A stretch of DNA of 64,000 bases from Eutreptiella sp. 'Long Island Sound 2002'. Its lineage: Eukaryota; Euglenozoa; Euglenophyceae; Eutreptiales; Eutreptiaceae. Made by a program: the position numbers and the translations under genes. A model generated the notes under the pieces. That model ran no database searches. It was not told the DNA's origin and saw only the letters and a program-made list of their open reading frames with translations. Positions 34,701-46,439 of this stretch are shown in pieces. Position 1 is the stretch's first letter. Every line of letters begins with the position of its first letter. The stretch lies in NCBI GenBank assembly GCA_964036045.1, contig OZ038402.1:2247257-2311256 (forward strand), read 5' to 3'.

Positions 34701-36200
34701 AGGGTCCTACTGAGCCACACGCCGGACGCAGCGCATTCCTACTGAGTTCTGGTGGTGCGGGGGGCGGGTATTACTGAGTGGCCTTTGATGCGGGGCCGAT
34801 TGCTACCGAGAACCAATTTCCCTGCCAGACGCTAGTGGCATGTCTGCTCCCCGCGTCACTGAGCCACTCCGCTCCAGTACCGAACGCTGCCTTGAGTTCA
34901 TGACTTGCAGCATCGAATGCTCTTCCTGGTCTGGATCCTGGGGTGCGTTCAGCCCCCTGCCCCTCTCCCTTGCAGCTCTGAGTCAAGGGGTGGCAGGGGG
35001 GGGGGGGGGAGTTATTGGTTCATGAGCCCCCCCCCCCAAACTGGGCAAAGGCCAGCACATTGAGGCGGGGGGGGGGGGGGCGGGTGTCACAACGCAGCAT
35101 ACCTCAAACTGATCGCCACATCGCGCTGATCGTCTGGAGACATGTTGGGGTGAACCGCCGGGGGCCTAGCGGCGGGGGTTGGGGGATGGAGGGCGTTCCC
35201 CGGCCAACGAGGCGCCCCCCTTCCCCTTTGCCCCCACCGTCCCACCCCCCCACCCCCGTCCGCCGGTATTGCTAATGTACACGGGAGTCGTTTGCCTCTG
35301 TGAAAATGCATGACATCCGACGCGCGCAAGCGCCCGTGTCCCCATTCCACAGGGCACATCCCCTGGCATTCGCTCGTCATGTACACGGAAGGACATTTAC
35401 CCCGGCAAAAATGCATTGCATTGGGCTTGAGCAAGCGCCCGCATCCGCATCACACTGGGCACTCCCGGTTTCCAACAAAACAAAGGATATGCAGTGACCA
35501 TACACTCCCTCTTGTTCAGGTGACAAAAAAACGGCGGTTGCCGACGGCCGTTTTTCCAAGTCCTCAGGCCTGTACAGCCAGCCCAGCCGGCATGGGGTCC
35601 AACCATCGGTCGAAAAAGGCGTAGCGCGCTCGTCCAAAAAATTTTGCCTTTACTTGTGTTCAAATCACAAAATTTTTGGAACTTTTCGAATCCGCGCCGA
35701 AAAGGTCAGAAAACGGGGTGCTACACGAGCCCCCCGTCCGGTCCGCTCTGCACTCTGCCGTCCTCACATGCTCTTCCACACGTCCTGCCCGTGGCTCCAG
35801 AGGGATCCAGCCCCGGCCCCAGTCTCCCTTGCGGGTGCCCGCACCAGCCCAGCGGCGTCTGCCGTACGCTGATCCGCGGAGGCGTGCAGCGGGGGGTCAC
35901 GAAATCACTCAAACCGAAACGGTCGTTGATGGAGTGAAGTGCGCCGCGTGCGCTGAAGAAGCTGCTGCGTATACCAAAGGCCGAAGGCCGTGGATGACTT
36001 CAGGTGGGGAATGCCGCAGGCCACTGGCGCTCAATGCGAGCCAAAGGCAGCGGAGAGGCATTGGTGTTCCTCGGACGCTCCGCCAGGGCCGCTGTATTGT
36101 CTCCGTCGGTTCGAATCCCCCTTCCCCCCCCTCGGACCCAAGAGGGGGTCAGGATGCCTCCAACCTCGGCGGCTGCATCTGGATCCATTTACATCCACTG
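31750..36200. other. Intergenic region with diverged repeats
   Basis: Repeats seen: GATCTAACAACC...GGGTGATTTT at 33244 and 33666; 33700-33830 resembling 16600-16750; a CAAAAATGCAT...CAAGCGCCCG pair about 104 bp apart at 35300 and 35405; AACCGC/CGGTT motifs at 34126-34170. GGACGC/ACTGAGCCAC phrases recur irregularly at 34400-34880. GGTTAGGGTTAGG occurs once at about 32500. No exon with domain content was found on either strand. Confidence 0.45.
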
Positions 36201-36592
36201 CTCTATCCACAGGGAACACAGAGAGGGAGCCCGCCGCACCGCGCGCTGTCTTTTGTGCGCTGTTTTTCGTATTTCCCAGGGATTTTCAGGTTGGCAAGGA
36301 CGCAGTGGCCAAAGGGGTAAGCACACAACAGTGTCCACCATCGCGACAGCCATCGCAACCGGGCCTGGCGCCCTATCTTATGGGGCGGGCGGGGGGCATC
36401 CCCCCAACATCCTCCCGGCCTCCTCTTCAGCATCCTCCCCGTCGCACACTTTCCCGCAGAACACGGGGCTCGACGCGCGGTCCCCAGCCGAACTGGGTTT
36501 GCGTTACTTCGTTCTGGCGACCTGCGCCGCCCATCCGCCGCACACCTCCTCCTCCGCGCGGCGCGCGCGGCGCCCCGCCCCGCCCCTTGGCC

Positions 36593-39331
36593 CTACGCCG
36601 CGCCGACGGCCGCCATGGCCGCCGCCCGGAGCCGCGGGAAGTTGGGCGTGCCGAGCCCCGTGGCCGGGTCCCAGCCGGGCCCGGCCTTGAACCCGACGCG
36701 GCCCGGCCCCTTGTTCTCGCCCAGCGTCACGTCGTTGAGGGCCCCCGGGTGCGCGTAGAGGAACGGGTTGAGGAAGCCCATGGGCGGCCGGCCCGCCCCG
36801 AGCCGCGCCTCGTTGAGCCTCGCGACCACCGCCGCGACGACCGGGCACGACGCCGACGTGCCCGCGATGCCGGAGAGCACGCGGTCGACGCTCACGCAGT
36901 ACGGGTTCCGCTGCCCCCCGAGCGCGGCCACGTCCGGGTACGCGCGGCCGGAGGCGTTGTAGAGCGCCGCGTCGGGCAGCGCCGCGGTCGCGAGGTACGC
37001 CGCGACGGCCGCCCGCTGCCACGCCGGCGCCGGGAACGTGTCGGAGAAGCCGCCGCCGCCGTCGCGCCAGGCCGCCTCCGGGCCGACGGTGGAGCGGGTC
37101 GCGAAGTCCGTCCCCCCGACCGCCGTCACGTACGGGGACGACGCGGGGAAGTCCGGGTGGAACCGGTCGGCCGCGAGCGCGCCCTCGCGCCCCCACACGC
37201 CGGAGTCGCCGGAGGCGACGAGGAGCGAGACGCCGCGGAGCCCCACCTTCATGAACTCGGCGTCGCACGCGCGCATGTACTCGGGGGTGTTCGGGGCCTG
37301 GGCCTCGTCGTTGCCGTACGAGACGGAGTGGACGAGGGGCAGGGCGCCGTCGGGCATCGCCTGGAGCTGCTCCGCCCACTTCTCGAGCGAGTACTGCTGG
37401 TTGAAGACGTTGGTGAGGGGCACGGCCCCGCCCACGCCCTTCATGTACTCGATGTCGAGCATGGCCTCCGCGCAGACCTCCGACCCGATGAAGGGCGGGA
37501 TGTGGCACCGTAGCGGGCGCTCCGGGCCCACCTGCGAGGGCCCAGGTAGCGGTCGAATACCCGCTTCAGGAGGAGGAGGGGATGGGCAGGGATGTAGTAG
37601 AAGGGGGGGAGGGGGGGGGGGGGGTTGGCTGGGATCCCCCTCCTCCCAGGGTCCCCCTATGGTCCCCGCCGAAGGCGGGCCAAACATTTTGAAGACCCTG
37701 CGGGGTGAGACCCGCGGCGGAGGGGCTGTGGGGGGTTAAGGCCTGCGGTCCCCAGGCACCATCGGACCGGTACAAGCCCTTTGCGGCCCCCGGGGTCACT
37801 GCGGGCACCTGAGCGCCGGGGACGGCCCCACCTTCCTACTCGTGCCCCATCCGGGACTCGGCACGTCGTGGTCAGGCATCCTGTGCTATGCCGACTGGGC
37901 CACATGACCTCACCCACCTGCAAGGGAGGGTGGGGGAGGGAATTCCAGTACAGGCCACGGGCTTAGCGTTGCCGGAGGCGGGGGGGCCGAATGGCAGCCT
38001 CGGCCCCATCCGCCTGACCCATCCCCCCACCCACATCAGAAAAAATTTCCTCCACCATCGGTTACCCACCAACCGCCATCGGTTACCCACCAACTGCCAT
38101 CGGTTACCCACCAACCGCCATCTGCTACCCACCAACTGCCATCAGTTACTGTCCAACTGCCATCGGTTACCCACCAACTGCCCCTCCAACACACATGCGC
38201 AGGTCTGGGCCTCGGCATTTCGGAATTCTCACGGTTATCCACCAACCGCCATCGGTTACCCACCAACCGCCATCGGTTACCCACCAACCGCCATCGGTTA
38301 CCAACCGCCATCGGTTACCCACCAACCGCCATCGGGTACCCACCAACCGCCATCGGTTATCAACCAACCACCACCGGTCAACCCTCCCAAACCGCCGTCG
38401 GTTACCCCCCAAGGGGGCGCACTCCATCATCCCTGGCCCTAAGATATAAAGAAAATCTGGATCCCTCACGGACGTCGGCACCGACAGGGGGCACCTGGTG
38501 CGCCACGGTGACATTGGGGACGCCGCAGGCCCTGCCGAAGGTGTCGAGGCCCGCCTGGTCCCACATCACCCCTTGGAACTCCGCCGTCGCGAACGAGCCG
38601 CGCGCCGTGCCCTCCGCCGGCGCGGCCCGCAGCTCGTACGCCCGGGCGAGGACGGCCGGGGTGACTTTGTTGCGGCACCTCCCGCCGCACCCCGCGTCCC
38701 ACGCGTCCAGCCCGTCCGCGGCGCCGTCGGGCACCCGGATCGGCCGGCGCACCGCCGGCAGCCGCAGCAGCGGCGCGACCGTCGCGACGAGGCGCGCGAC
38801 GGGCCCGGGGAGGGCGTAGCGCTCCGCGGCGCGGAGGACGGTGCGCCCCGGCAGCGCGGCGTGGGCGTAGTGGTGGATGGGGCTGCGGAACAGGGCCTCC
38901 GCGGCCGGGCACGGCATCTGGGCCACGACGGAGTCGCGGTGGGGGCCGGGCGCGACGACCGCGGCCGGCGCCGCGGCCGCGAGCCACCGGGCCACCTCCG
39001 CGACGGCCTCCGGCATCGCGGCCAGCGCCGTGACGCCGTCGCGCGTGAGGTAGCGCCCGTACCGGGGGGACGCGGGGTCCGAGACCGCGAGGAGCTCGGC
39101 CTCGAGGGCGGCGGTGGCGGACGCCGGGCGGCGGAGGAGGAAGGAGAGGTCCAGGAGGTCCGCGGCCGTGCAGCGGGCGGACCGCCGCCAGCCCCCGTGG
39201 CCGGCGCCCGCCGGGGCGACGGAGGTCTCCATGGGGACGGAGGTGAGGAGGGGCGCGGCGTCGAGGGACCACGCAGGCCTTAGCAGGAGGAGGAGATGCA
39301 TCAGCATCAGTACACGAGTGCGTGGGGCCAT
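36593..39331 (-). CDS. Sedolisin (S53 family) serine-carboxyl peptidase, two exons
   Basis: An acid-acting peptidase of the kumamolisin/TPP1 family, predicted to be secreted or lysosomal. Exon 1 (39331 to about 38470) starts with a signal peptide (LMLMHLLLLLRPAWSLDA) and encodes the activation prodomain: LDLSFLLRRP, VSDPASPRYGRYLTRDGV and LFRSPIHHYAHAALPG. Exon 2 (37531-36593) holds the catalytic domain: Glu and Asp in EAMLDIEY, the oxyanion Asp in VSYGNDE, SLLVASGDSGVWG, SPYVTAVGGTDF, the nucleophile Ser in SGIAGTSASCPVVAA, and the Ca2+-site end GPGWDPATGLGTPNF. All catalytic residues are present. The exon 2 acceptor (CTCGCAG, phase 0) is clear. The best exon 1 donor (GTGAGG at 38469-38464) leaves phase 1; a weaker GTCCGT four bases earlier fits phase 0. 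A CT tract (39390-39453) lies about 60 bases upstream of the ATG. Stop TAG. Confidence 0.85.
38050..38410. repeat. 21-bp minisatellite in the sedolisin intron
   Basis: About fourteen units with core AACCGCCATCGGTTACCCAC, in two blocks at 38056-38180 and 38234-38410 separated by unique sequence. Period 21 bp, the same as the arrays in intron 3 of the reductase gene, and the same AACCG...CGGTTA elements. Confidence 0.9.
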
Positions 39332-39389
39332 GTGGTGTTGCCGAAGCGCTTGGGGGCTCCGGAGCAGAATGGGCACTGAGAAAGCGAGG

Positions 39390-39391
39390 GC

Positions 39392-39453
<62 letters not shown>
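39390..39453. repeat. (GA)n tract upstream of sedolisin
   Basis: About 60 bp of GA repeats (CT on the coding strand) placed 60 bases upstream of the start ATG at 39331. An upstream in-frame ATG at 39472 would read through it as Ser-Leu repeats, which is unlikely to be real. Confidence 0.6.
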
Positions 39454-39454
<1 letters not shown>

Positions 39455-39636
39455 CAGTGGTTCATGGAGCATAGGCCTTGGGCTTTAAGGCTTGGATCTT
39501 TATCCCTGTGTCCCAGTGGGGGCACGTGGTAAAGGGCCTGAGAAAGTGAGGCCTGGTGTGCTCAGTAGTATTTAGAAATCCACTGGGAGCAGTTGGTCGG
39601 CAAGCAACAGCGGTCAGCAGCAGCAATGGCGGTTCT

Positions 39637-40039
39637 CACCCCCCGCCCTTTGTATCGGCTACGCCAAAGTCCCAAATTAATACGGTCCCTACGCCTACCG
39701 TTGCTTGGACAATGCCGTAGCTTGCGCGCGACACATACAACTACCGACACCGGGCGCCCAGGTCCAAAAAAAGAGGATTGCATGGTGAGCTGGTGCAAGC
39801 AAAGCAAATATAATGCACAAGTATACCCAAAATCAGAGCTATGTGGGTTCAAGTGGGCAAACACTCACAACAAATGTGTCCATGACTCTATGTGACTCGC
39901 AAATTCGTCACCAAACCCATGCCTTATGTGGCTGCACCACATTCGTACTGAATTTAAATTAGGTCCCAAATCAATACGGTCCCTACGCCTACTGTAGCTT
40001 GGGCAAGGGTGTAGCTTATACAAAGGGGGGGGGGGGTAG
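39637..40039. mobile_element. TIR element family T, copy 3
   Basis: Left end CACCCCCCGCCCTTTGTATCGG, right end GTGTAGCTTATACAAAG, G run, TAG. Interior matches copies 1, 2 and 4 (GAGCTGGTGCAAG, AAGTGGGCAAACACTCACAA, two ATACGGTCCCTACGCC). Confidence 0.75.
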
Positions 40040-40509
40040 TTCCATACCACCCCTTTACCCTCACTCAACGGCCTGGGCAAGTGGACAGTGGACGTTTGCC
40101 TCGTGGGCAGAACGATTATCCATCCTCTGTTACCGCATGCTCATGCACACACTGTCAGCACAGAAAAGCAATGCCATCCAGAGCCACCTCCTTCGCTAAG
40201 GCGGCTGGCATTTCCACGCTGGTCACACCAAATTTGTCCCCCCCGTCACAGGGTGGACTGGGACTCAGGCGCCCTGTACAAACAACCAGTCCTCAACACC
40301 CTCAGGCACTTACACCATGACAGCCTTGTGGTCAATTGTGACTTTGTCAGAATTAATTGCAAGATGTGGAGGGCAGGGATGGGCCAAAACCCATGCTGCT
40401 TATGGGACAACCTCCCGTGCGAGTCAATTTGTGTTGGTTGCACATCCACCGCTGTTCCCATCACTTTCGAATATCCACATGGTAATTCCTTGCCCTGAGG
40501 TTCTAAAGG

Positions 40510-40690
40510 ATGCGACCAAAAAGGGATTAGTGGGCTAAGTATGACTGGGGACCTTTTTTGTAATGAGTCAGTTGGTCTGAAAGATCATAAGCCCAAGGAT
40601 TCTGCTCACAATGTTTATGTTCAACAACCAGAGTTTGAAATTTTTCAATTGCTAAGCTAGTCCTCTCTGCACCATCAATATCTAAATATT
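40510..40690 (-). pseudogene. AT-rich coding-like exon or element fragment
   Basis: The minus strand reads without interruption for about 60 codons: LDIDGAERTSLAIEKFQTLV, then EHKHCEQNPWAYDLSDQLTH and YKKGPQSYLAH, stop TAA. Codon use is AT-ending, unlike the GC-ending genes of this window. A pyrimidine-poor AAAATATTTAG just upstream could be an acceptor, but no matching upstream exon was found. I do not recognise the family. It may be an exon of a different isochore-type gene, a transposon gene end or acquired DNA. Confidence 0.4.
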
Positions 40691-40699
40691 TTGATTGGT

Positions 40700-42980
40700 G
40701 TTAGCCTGCAGAGGGTGCACAGCTAGGCCAGGCAATCCAATGCTTGTACTTATCCCAATCTTGTCTTCGTGCTTTGCATCATGAAACAATTTGGGCCGGC
40801 TTACCAAGGTCTGAACAAAAGAAAACCAGGGACGGGGTGGCAGAAATAGCATGGGTGCCCATGCCACATGGCCCAGGCAAGCCCCACAAAATTTCCCACA
40901 CAATTGGGGCTTTCAGTTCTCGACCTACACCTTCGCAATATGGAATTCCCAAGTTTTGGGCCGAAAATCCAGTTGGCCCAAGTTCCCAGTTATCCAATGC
41001 CGCTACACATTTGGATTTTCCAATGTACATTGGGTCTCCTGGTTGCCCCTAAGGCTACCACACGCATGTTGTGGCTCCGCTGGCTTTGGGAAAATGTGCA
41101 ATGGGAGGGATGCAGCCCCCCTTGGGATAAGACATCAATGCGCCCACTGTGCGACGCATACCATAGTAGCACAGCCCTATGCTTTTTACCCCCTCCCCAC
41201 ATGGCCCCTGAGGCGAGCAGATGCTTTGGCCATAAAACTCGTATAAAAACCCCTTCCTTCCCGCAAACATAGCACAATCAAGAGCACAATACAATTGGCA
41301 CCCACTTCATAATCTTTGAAATGACCCTTAGCCCAGTGTGGCCCCTAGTGGCCTTCACATAAGTACATCTGCATTGTTCCGGGAAAGGGGAGGGGGGGCG
41401 ATTCGAAGTGTCATCAATTGTTTGACACAAACTTTTGTGAGGCATTTTCTGGCATGTGCACCCGCTTGAAGCATTGCTTGGGGGTATGCTTAGTACCTCT
41501 TGCATCTTTGTGATGGTGGTAGAGCTGGCCTTGGCCACCTTTTTCGTAGTTTTTGGCACTTGTGGTTTTTCACCTGTGTGTACTTCTCAAACTGATTATT
41601 CTTTCCGGAGGGGGAGTGGGGTCCATTGACGGGGTGGAGCGGATGATTCTTCTTTCCGGATGCGGGGTCCATTGATGGGGGCTGTGGGGCATGATTGTTC
41701 TTTCCGGATGGGGGTCCATTGACATGAGGATGAGAGGGAGGGGGTGTGCTATCTTCAGTGCTGCATGTCCTGTGTCCCTGCGCAGGAGACGAGGATTACT
41801 TCTTTCGCCCGATCCCCACAGGCTGGTTGCCACTGCAGTCCCCATGGTGGCGGTGTGCCTCTTGCTCTTGTGCGCAATGCGTCGGTTTGCAGGGCAGGCA
41901 CGCTTGTCCATACACAACCAGTCCTTAGCCCGTAGGTTGGGCAGTATGCTGTCCCAGATGTGGTCAGCTGTTGCCTTGATGTTGTGACAGGTGAAATGAC
42001 AGGGGGCAGAGGGCCTCTTGATCAGCACCGGGGCCCCGCAGTATCAAATGGCACAGTGTACCGTTGGCATTCTGCCGGTGTGCCAGGGCCCCTCGTACCG
42101 TTGCGCCACGATACACTGGGGGGGATGAAGCGCCGGATTCTTAGCTACCGTGTACCCCCGGGACACAGCCATGCACTCATCGCTCTTTACACCAGTACCG
42201 AATGGTGCCTTGCCGCGATACGCCGGGGGGGGGGGGAGGGGAGGGAAGGAGCCGGCGCAAGCCGGCCCCAAACCGCCGCCCACCCCTGATCTCCCTTTTC
42301 GCAACAGCGTCCAGGACTTAAAAGACGCCCACCCTTGTCCACAGTAGACAACCAAAGCCTGGGCCAATAGCATGGGTCCACCCCCCCCCCCGGTCCTTCC
42401 ACAGCAGCAGGTCTGGCACAATTCTTTTTCGGCGAAGACATAGGTCACCACCCGGCATGGGAGTAAAGCATCAAACGGGTAATGAAGCATGCAATACACC
42501 ACAACAAGCGCCAAGACCGTCACGGAGTATCAGGAACTTCGTCCGGCAGTAGGTTAAGCAAAGAGCAACATGTGCATGACGCCACAACAGGCTCTTCTGC
42601 AGCGAGAAAGGCAGGCACAACGCCAGGGGCTTGCACCGGCCCGTCGCCTCGAGGATGCCCAAGCAGCCCTGTGCAATCCGAGCCCAGCCCAGCCCCTTCA
42701 CAGCATAAGGGTCAGGAAAAAAAGATCGTGCACCGACATGACATTTCAGCCGCAATGACATGCCTCTATTATCATCCCCAGACTGAGTGCTGCGGCCTGG
42801 GTAAACACACACCATCAACGTGATAAATAGGCACTGGATGTTCAAATCGCATGAGGGCAAACAATATGTCAACAACCACCCAAAACACACACACGATTGA
42901 AGCGAGACGAACAGGTAGACAAACAGAGCACTGCACTGGTCGCTAACGAATCTCGTCAGGCCGTAAGAAAGTAGAAGAAG
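40700..42980. other. Region without recognised genes
   Basis: Base composition is moderate. Three tandem copies of a unit of about 50 bp (TTCTTTCCGGA...GGGTCCATTGA) lie at 41598-41725. Open frames occur on both strands (for example minus 40779-41030 and minus 41278-41559) but without identifiable domains. A C run and G run lie near 42382 and 42226. Confidence 0.4.
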
Positions 42981-43019
42981 GTGTGGAAGAGCATGCGGCT
43001 GGGCGCCTTTCTGTAGACA

Positions 43020-43030
43020 AACACATACAA

Positions 43031-43067
<37 letters not shown>

Positions 43068-43660
43068 CTCACTCACCCACTCGCTTTCTCTCTGGCACAC
43101 ACGCACATACACATACACACGAGACACGCGCGCGCGCAAACACAGACCCAGGCTGTGACCAACACAAACCCCGTCGCTGGCAGGGCACAGGCACTGGGCA
43201 GTGGCCTCTCGTCTGGCCAAAGGCCAGACACCTTTTTGCACTTGGAGTGAGACAGATCCCCCTGAGCAGACACACCCGCAGACACATATATAATGTGAAG
43301 ACACAAGGACACGCGCGTGCGTGCACACAGACACACCCCTACACCCGGACACAACTACGCGCACACGCCCCACGACCAATACGCACACATGCCACGCACA
43401 CACACAGACACAGACACACAGGGGCACAGACCAGGCTATTGCTTAGAACCTTCCCCCCCCTGTTGTCCAGCGAACAACAAAGTCCTCAAAAATACAGTCC
43501 GAACAGGAGGGTTCGTTGGACACGCCGTTCGGTGGCTACTTAACTCTGTGCCTAAACCCGGTACCGAATTCATTAAGTGCCAAAAACACGGTCCAAACGG
43601 AAGTGTTCGTTGGACAAAGCATTCATTGGACACGAGTGGTGGGGGGGTGATATCCCGATG
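43020..43660. repeat. CA/GA simple repeats and a two-copy tandem
   Basis: ACACAC/AGAGAG tracts at 43025-43070 and CA-rich sequence to about 43430 are followed by two diverged copies of a unit around GTTCGTTGGACA at 43494 and 43598. Long cysteine-valine or serine-leucine frames across the simple repeats are artefacts. Confidence 0.6.
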
Positions 43661-43769
43661 ATCTACTGGCCCACATCGGCTGTACTGCGGGGGAAGGACG
43701 CCGCGCTCCTCCGGACACATGGCGGTCCCCTATGCCCCATAATGATCTTGTCACGGAAGCAGAAGTTCA

Positions 43770-43964
43770 TCACTCAGAGTGCGGGTTGGAGGGAGATGAA
43801 GAACTGTCCACCTCCACACTTGAATCCTCATTGCCAGACAACACAGTACCATGATCGCCATCCGTAGAAGGCTTCGCAGCAGCTCGCTGGCGCATTTGGC
43901 CTCGGGTCCTCTCGTCAATCCGTGGACCACTGCAGCGCCAGCCCTCAGGAAAACCCTGGGCCAT
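43770..43964 (-). other. Possible exon or element ORF end
   Basis: A 64-codon minus-strand frame with a charged start (RIDERTRGQMRQRAAAKPS) and a Ser/Glu-rich acidic tail (NEDSSVEVDSSSSPSNP). It looks more protein-like than neighbouring frames, but neither splice sites nor a family were identified. Confidence 0.25.
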
Positions 43965-44051
43965 GACGTCAGATTTTCAAATCACCACCACAATCCTGTC
44001 CTCATGCCACACTGACTCAGTTCAACTGTGATATTGTCAGCTTCTCAGCAA

Positions 44052-44345
44052 ACCCAGGGGGGGGGGGGGGGGTTGGTACAAGGCCTCGGAATCTGATTGT
44101 TTGCCTTTGGCGGCGCCCATTGGCCTCACGCCACTGCTCATTCTGACCCCCTGTGGGTCCGAACGTGTTTTGGTTGTGTCAACGGAGCCCCCCGGATGAC
44201 GTGTCCTGTTTGACTACTCCGGGTGTTGGCCGTCCCGGAGACGGGGCTGTTGCCCGTGCCGTTGACCGGGTGCATCCAAGCGCACACTCCGAGTCCATGC
44301 GGGGGTTTGCCGACTCCAGCACTGACTTGAGCGCGCTGGGAGGGG
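44052..44345. repeat. Dispersed repeat family R7, copy 2
   Basis: Matches 7030-7300 over most of its length. It is flanked by CAAACCCAGGGGGGGG on both sides (about 44049 and 44348), which may be a target-site duplication overlapping a G tract. Confidence 0.7.
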
Positions 44346-44399
44346 ACCAAACCCAGGGGGGGGAGGGGGTCCCATTCTGCCCCAAATCACTGAAAAATG

Positions 44400-45775
44400 C
44401 CTTTGACCAACCCACCCCTCAACCCTCCCCCCTCCCCCTGGGGCAGGGTGTCCGCCACACTAAGCAATCGCCTGGCACAGGCTCGCGCGCAGACACATGA
44501 TGGGCTTGGGTTAACTCTTTGGTCAAGGGCGTTCTAAAATTACAAGCCATCAGAGCTGTGCTGCCAGAGACTGACCCAAGAAAACACAAATGGGGGCGCG
44601 TCTGGTGCTGGAGCAGCGAGAAGCAGCCCCAGGGAAGGTGAGTGATGCGTTGGAAATCGCGAAGTTTTGCAACCGAAACTCGCGATTCATGAGCGAGACA
44701 TTTGCAGACTGGGCCACAACTTCCGCCTCGCGCCGGAACAGCACATGCACGCAGCGCAGACACCCCCCCCCCCCATCCGCACGTGCGTGCGCGCCCGGGC
44801 AGATGCACCGCAGGGTGTGGCACGCTGCTTGTCTGGGGAGTGCATGCAAAATAATGTGCAGAGAAGGGCTGGTAGCAGTGGCAGTGAGGACTGCACAATG
44901 CGTGACAGAGTGACAGCGGGAATGCGGAGGCTGTACACAGACAAGCGGCAGGCGCCCCCCCGCCCTGTGCACCGCAGACAGTAGGCCCGCAGCAAATGCG
45001 AAAGCGGGCTCCTGCTGCCGCCCCCTCCCCCACACAGACCCAGCAGGCCCCCGCCCCCTTGTCCACTTCCCCCACCCCATGGGGGAAAATAGCGAGGGCG
45101 ATGCCCCCCTCCCATCGAGATGACCAGGGGACACAGATGCAGCAAGGGTGTAGCACGCGCACCATGGGGGTGTCTCGGCACAGTGCGCATACAGCACCCG
45201 CACGGTGTGCGCACAGGGCCCATTAGTAGGTGAGGTGTCCCGTGACCACCCACTAGGAAAGCATACATCCGCAGGGCAAAAACAGCAGATTTGACAGCAA
45301 TCTGACGCTTTCAGTATGAAAAACAGTTTTAACTCATTAACTGGGTTTTTGGAATCCTGATGGATGGACCACGGAAATCGGGGATGCGGTCGTTGCAGGC
45401 ATAGCCACATATCTCCGTCGCGCCATAGTGGTGTTCACTGTGCGGGATGCCATTGTTGTTAGTTCTCTAGATGGTGTTACTGCGGTCACCTTGGCCATCG
45501 GGGGAAATGGGTCCAAAATAGCCTACTTTTCGCACACAGGCTCCGCGGCCCACTTTCCTGGAGGGAATACTGAACAGGCTCCAGAGGGCGCGAAAGGGGG
45601 AGTCGAGTATGCCCGTTGGTACTTCCGGGTGCATGTGTGTGTTCGCCTTTTGAGGAGGGAACCCTCCGCGCGTGGATGGGGGGGGGGGGTTCGATCAGCC
45701 CCCACCCTCTGGGGTGGGGGGTGATCAAGTCAAGGGGGTCAAGATCAAATCAAGGGGCAACGAATGTATGCGCGT
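44400..45775. other. Region without recognised genes
   Basis: Pro/Cys/Gly-rich frames run on both strands with no domain content. A G run lies at about 45678. Nothing further could be supported. Confidence 0.35.
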
Positions 45776-45778
45776 AGC

Positions 45779-46128
45779 TACCCCCCCCCCTTGTCTAAGC
45801 TACGCAAAAGTACGGAATAAACACGGTCCCTACGCCTACTGTAGCATAGACAAGGCCGTAGAAGATTGCACGGTGAGCTGGTGCAGGAAAGGGGAATATA
45901 ATGCACAAATATCCCCAAAATCAGAGCTCTGTGGGTTCAAGTGGGCAAACAATCACAACAAATGCGTCCATGACTCCATGTAATTGGCAGATTTGTCACC
46001 AGAACCATGTCTTAAGCGGTTGCACTACATTTCGTACCAAATTAAATTGGGTGCGGAATTAATACGGCGCCTACGCCCGCTGTAGCTTAGACAAGGCCAT
46101 AGCCTAGACAGAGGGGGGGGGGGGGTAC
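45779..46128. mobile_element. TIR element family T, copy 4
   Basis: The shortest copy (350 bp): TACC-C run, CTTGTCTAAGCTACGC at the left; GACAAGGCCATAGCCTAGACAG, G run, TAC at the right. Interior matches the other copies and lacks the ORF segment kept in copy 2. Confidence 0.75.
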
Positions 46129-46439
46129 GCACGCCACACGCATGCAACATGCCACAGACAACACGCCACAACGCCATTTTGAGGGTCGTTGGCAGGCACC
46201 TGCACATATATTTACACACTGCCACCACCGCCCTACCACCAACCACCAGCTTACATGTTATTTGTGCTGCCGTTGAGATGCACCCCCCGCCCCACGAGCA
46301 CGCAGCTGCTGTTGCAGCGGACGTTGTACTGGATATTCACAAACAATGGTGTGCCAGTTTCACAGTTTAGTCCACAAAGACTGTCTATGCACAGTGAAGG
46401 GTATATGGGATGCAGCGAACATGAAACTGGACAACTCAA

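Noticed and set aside
36504-37508. Overlapping Arg/Gly-rich frames antisense to or out of frame with the sedolisin exon
   Set aside because: GC-rich shadow frames; the sedolisin frame holds all conserved motifs.
42471-43427. Cys/Val/Leu/Ser-rich 318-codon minus-strand frame
   Set aside because: Driven by CA and GA simple repeats; no domain or credible start context.
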